From NCBI GenBank assembly GCA_964551995.1, contig CAZKFD010000011.1, positions 62,001 through 126,000 of the forward strand: DNA of 64,000 nt, written 5' to 3'. Below are positions 60,169 to 64,000 of the stretch, piece by piece. Below the pieces are notes generated by a model. That model ran no database searches and was not told the origin of the DNA. It was given only the letters and a program-made list of their open reading frames with translations. Both the position numbers and the translations under genes were made by a program. Position 1 is the first letter of the stretch; the number at the start of each line of letters is the position of its first letter. This DNA comes from DATKJS01 sp964551995 (GTDB taxonomy: Bacteria; Acidobacteriota; Aminicenantia; Aminicenantales; Saccharicenantaceae).

Positions 60169-60388
60169 CGACCTCAATATTCACCAGAAGCTGGAGCTCG
60201 TCATCAAGGAGATGGTTGAGAAGGAGCTAAGCCTCAAGGACGTCCTCAGGGAATTCGAGAAGATCTTTTTCGAGCAGACGGCCAGGAAATACGAGGGCAA
60301 CAGGACCAAAATGGCCAAGGCCCTTGGGATCCACCGCAATACCCTGCAGAACAAAGCCAAGGCCTTGAAAATTAAAAAGAAATATTAG
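60152..60388 (+). CDS. Fis-type helix-turn-helix protein
   Basis: 78 residues. The C-terminal 40 are the Fis-family HTH: FFEQTARKYEGNRTKMAKALGIHRNTLQNKAKALKIK, as found at the ends of NtrC-type activators. The N-terminus (IHQKLELVIKEMVEKELSLKDVLREFEKIF) is helical. There is no AAA domain, so it is a stand-alone Fis-like DNA-binding protein. It overlaps cvpA by 17 nt, and its stop codon lies within the first CIRCE half-site. Confidence 0.88.
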   Translation: MERRFSDLNIHQKLELVIKEMVEKELSLKDVLREFEKIFFEQTARKYEGNRTKMAKALGIHRNTLQNKAKALKIKKKY

Positions 60389-60411
60389 CAATCTAAGTCT
60401 TAGATTGCTAA
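60385..60411 (+). promoter_or_regulatory. Upstream CIRCE-like operator
   Basis: TTAGCAATC, 9 nt, GATTGCTAA: the CIRCE layout with a variant arm (consensus TTAGCACTC-N9-GAGTGCTAA). The spacer is itself symmetric, giving a 13-bp stem with 1-nt centre. It overlaps the stop codon of the Fis-like gene, 19 nt before the -35. Confidence 0.7.
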
Positions 60412-60429
60412 TTTTAGTGATTTTTCCCA

Positions 60430-60459
60430 TTGACAAATCCCCTGTTTATTATATATTAT
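60430..60459 (+). promoter_or_regulatory. groESL promoter
   Basis: TTGACA (60430-60435) followed by TATATT (60452-60457, 16 bp spacer) or TATTAT (60454-60459, 18 bp). It lies between two CIRCE elements. Confidence 0.8.
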
Positions 60460-60485
60460 TAGCACTCTGTTTTTCTGATTGCTAA
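60459..60485 (+). promoter_or_regulatory. CIRCE operator over the groESL transcription start
   Basis: TTAGCACTC (60459-60467), 9 nt, GATTGCTAA (60477-60485): a CIRCE with a perfect left arm and a right arm differing from consensus at two positions. It overlaps the expected transcription start, the normal position for HrcA repression. hrcA is not in the window. Confidence 0.88.
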
Positions 60486-60503
60486 ATCAATAAGGAGGTT
60501 TAT

Positions 60504-60794
60504 ATGAAGGTTCATCCGTTGCATGACAGAGTGCTCCTCAAGAGACTTGAGGAACAGGAGGTCAAGAGGGGCGGGATCATCATCCCGGACACGGCGAAGG
60601 AAAAACCCCAGGAAGCCGAGGTCATTGAAGTCGGCAAGGGCCGGGTCAATGACGACGGCAAGACGATCCCTCTCGTCGTCAAGAAAGGGGATCGGGTTCT
60701 CATCGGCAAATACAGCGGCACGGAAGTCACGGTCGACGGGGACGAGCTTGTCATCATCCGCGAGGAAGAGATCCTGGCGGTTATCGAGAAGTAA
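60504..60794 (+). CDS. groES: Co-chaperonin GroES
   Basis: 96 residues: KVHPLHDRVLLKRLEEQEVKRGGIIIPDTAKEKPQEAEVIEVGKG, the mobile loop region GGIIIPDTAKEKP, and VLIGKYSGTEVTVDGDELVIIREEEILAVIE. It caps GroEL. AAGGAGGTT lies 6 nt before the ATG. groEL follows after 9 nt. Confidence 0.98.
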   Translation: MKVHPLHDRVLLKRLEEQEVKRGGIIIPDTAKEKPQEAEVIEVGKGRVNDDGKTIPLVVKKGDRVLIGKYSGTEVTVDGDELVIIREEEILAVIEK

Positions 60795-60803
60795 GGAGAG
60801 ATC

Positions 60804-62420
<1,617 letters not shown>

Positions 62421-62445
62421 TCAGCTTCACGACGAACGGAAGTGA

Positions 62446-62478
62446 GCCCCGGGCGGTCTCCCCGCCCGGGGCTTTTTT
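62446..62478 (+). terminator. Rho-independent terminator of groESL
   Basis: GCCCCGGGCGG (62446-62456) pairs over 11 bp with CCGCCCGGGGC (62462-62472), loop 5 nt, followed at once by T6 (62473-62478). Confidence 0.92.
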
Positions 62479-62679
62479 ATGGGGCCAGGTCTTCATCCTG
62501 CCTCTTTTTCCAGGGGGCCGCTCTCCGGGCATGAATGGCGAGGGGCAATCCGGCCATTTTTCTTCGGTCAGGGGGCCGGCCGCCGGTTGCTCGTTTCTCC
62601 TATGAAGAGCATCAGAATGAAGATTTGACCCCTTCTCATCCGTGGTCATATCGAATAATATGAAGGGCAGGCCCGGGCC

Positions 62680-64000
62680 ATGCGGAAGCTCTTCGACCGG
62701 TATGTCCTCAAAGAGGTCTTTCCCCCCTTCCTGATCGGCCTCCTCGTCACGGCCTTCGTGCTGCTCATGAACGAAATCCTCGTCCTGGCCGATCTCTTCA
62801 TCGATAAGGGGGTCTCGGCGGGTGTGGCGGGGAAGATTCTGCTCCTCCTCGTTCCCTCCCTGCTGGCCTTCGCCGTCCCCATGGCCGTCCTGACGGGGGT
62901 CTTGGGGGGCCTGGCCCGGCTCTCTGCGGATTCCGAGATCATTGCCTTTCGGACCCTCGGGATCGGCTCGTCGAGGCTTCTCAGGCCCCTGTTCGTCTTC
63001 GGCCTGTTCGGCTGGCTCGTCACGTCGGCCCTAGCCATGTTCATCGCCCCCCGGGCCAATTACCGCTGGCTCCAGACGATGACGAGCTCCGTGCTGGCCA
63101 AGTCGGAGCTCCGGGTCAATCCGCTCGAATTCAACGAGTCCCTTCCGAACGTCGTCCTGTTCGTCCGCGGGGTCGAGAGTGACAAGACCTGGCGGGACGT
63201 CTTTGCCTATCTGAACAAGGACCCGTCGAGCCCGCGGGTCGTCATGGCCCGGGCGGGTCGGATTCATTTCTTCCCCGAGACGAAAAGGGCGACGCTGGAG
63301 CTCGCCGACGGCGTCCTTCACTCCGGCTCCCTCTCCGAGCCCGAAAAATACAGCGTCACCTCGTTTGCGCGCTTCGAGGAGGACATCGACGTCGAAAACC
63401 TGTTCCCCAGCGTGGCGAGCGAAAAGAGGGTCCGGGAAAAAGACATCGGGGAGCTCCTCCGTGACGCCCGGACGCTCGCGGGCGAGCTACGGGACGCGGC
63501 ACGGCGGAGCCGGGAGCATCCGGGCGACGGACAAGCCGCGGTGCTCCTAGCCCGCGATCAGAGGGAATGCCGGGCGCACGGGATCGAGATCCACAAGAAG
63601 TTCGCCCTGCCGCTGGCCTGCCTCGTCTTCGTTCTCCTCGGGCTGCCCCTGGGCCTGATGACGGGACGCGGCGGCCGGACGAGCGGGCTGTTCCTCAGCC
63701 TCGGCATCATTCTCCTGTATTATGCGATGATCACGTTTGGCGAGAAGCTGGCCATGGACGGCAAGATCGCTCCGTTCGTGGGGATGTGGGGGCCCGACGG
63801 CGTGCTGGCCCTCGCGGGGCTCCTCCTGCTCCTCCGCTCCGACGTGACACCGGGGGTTCCCGTCGTCCTGCCGGGGCTCTTCCGGAAGGGCCCCAGGCCG
63901 GCCCTTGCGCCCCGGGCCGCGCGCCAGCGGGCCCGGACGGCTCCGCGGCTGCCCCTGCGTTTCCCCGACATCCTGGACCGCTATGTCTCCCGCAAGTACC
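62680..64000 (+). CDS. lptF: LptF/LptG-family permease, probably LptF-LptG fusion, cut by window end
   Basis: 440 codons are visible from ATG 62680 with no stop. LptF part: RKLFDRYVLKEVFPPFLIGLLVTAFVLLMNEILVL, the first helices and coupling region LGGLARLSADSEIIAFRTLGIGSSRLLRPL, a periplasmic beta-jellyroll (about 130-240), and the last helices KKFALPLACLVFVLLGLPLGLMTGRGGRTSG. After a Pro/Arg-rich linker (about 405-425) a second permease start appears: RFPDILDRYVSRKY, which resembles the N-terminus of LptG. The protein is probably a single chain doing the job of the LptF-LptG pair with LptB in LPS transport. Confidence 0.88.
   Translation, partial: MRKLFDRYVLKEVFPPFLIGLLVTAFVLLMNEILVLADLFIDKGVSAGVAGKILLLLVPSLLAFAVPMAVLTGVLGGLARLSADSEIIAFRTLGIGSSRLLRPLFVFGLFGWLVTSALAMFIAPRANYRWLQTMTSSVLAKSELRVNPLEFNESLPNVVLFVRGVESDKTWRDVFAYLNKDPSSPRVVMARAGRIHFFPETKRATLELADGVLHSGSLSEPEKYSVTSFARFEEDIDVENLFPSVASEKRVREKDIGELLRDARTLAGELRDAARRSREHPGDGQAAVLLARDQRECRAHGIEIHKKFALPLACLVFVLLGLPLGLMTGRGGRTSGLFLSLGIILLYYAMITFGEKLAMDGKIAPFVGMWGPDGVLALAGLLLLLRSDVTPGVPVVLPGLFRKGPRPALAPRAARQRARTAPRLPLRFPDILDRYVSRKY

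Overview
This is a GC-rich (roughly 65 %) bacterial chromosomal window from a Gram-negative-type organism. It encodes LPS export parts (LptB, an LptF-type permease), RND and EmrA/TolC-type envelope systems, many secreted peptidases and glycosidases, and a GroESL operon with CIRCE operators. Gene content and style suggest Candidatus Aminicenantes or another Acidobacteriota-like lineage, but there is no rRNA in the window and this is inference. I saw no phage, insertion sequence, CRISPR array or plasmid function. The only tRNA is tRNA-Val(CAC) at 49245-49316.

Layout. 1-11.1 kb is a carbohydrate-use locus: a truncated BsuPI lipoprotein, a TauE/SafE permease, two GH127 beta-L-arabinofuranosidase-type enzymes (one frameshifted), an unassigned 955-residue secreted glycosidase-like protein, a GntR/FCD regulator, a uroporphyrinogen-decarboxylase-like protein and a broken GH95 remnant. 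11.3-22.7 kb holds a DPP-IV-type peptidase, a BON-domain protein, a methyltransferase, a two-component system with a PepSY-like reporter, a pair of GT-C membrane glycosyltransferases around a methyltransferase, and a YncE-like propeller. 22.8-28.3 kb is an RND efflux operon (TolC-adaptor-permease). 28.6-35.9 kb holds a duplicated-domain protein of unknown function translationally coupled to an S9C peptidase, a GGCT-like protein, a polysaccharide deacetylase with a flippase-like protein, a GT4 glycosyltransferase and a small periplasmic protein. 36.1-42.2 kb is regulatory and efflux: an OmpR/histidine-kinase pair with an OmpR-type direct repeat nearby, a MerR/TipAS regulator with a textbook 19-bp-spacer operator, and a MarR-EmrA-TolC operon with no inner-membrane permease. 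42.3-46.9 kb is a tight four-gene operon: receiver protein, HEAT protein, GT2 synthase and TPR/YaiO-type barrel, probably an exopolysaccharide synthesis and export system. 47-57.5 kb mixes a decayed kinase, superoxide reductase, tRNA-Val, a zinc-ribbon acidic protein, lptB, DUF1848, a phosphoesterase, lipA (frameshifted as read), rpsU, and a P1 peptidase/Asp-Glu racemase pair. 57.6-64 kb is a conserved housekeeping block: a structured-RNA candidate, purC-PHP-cvpA-Fis-like, then CIRCE-controlled groES-groEL, then an LptF-type permease that runs off the window and appears fused to an LptG-type domain.

Two themes run through the window. First, several genes are broken. Three of the breaks (GH127, lipA, kinase remnant) are each explained by loss of a single G in a G run, which points to homopolymer sequence error at least for lipA. 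Others (GH95, PRC-barrel, P-type ATPase and kinase fragments) are truncated or deleted and look like real decay. Second, promoter elements are unusually readable, including three genes whose start codon lies 7-9 nt from the -10 box (possible leaderless mRNAs) and well-formed CIRCE, MerR-type and OmpR-type operators.
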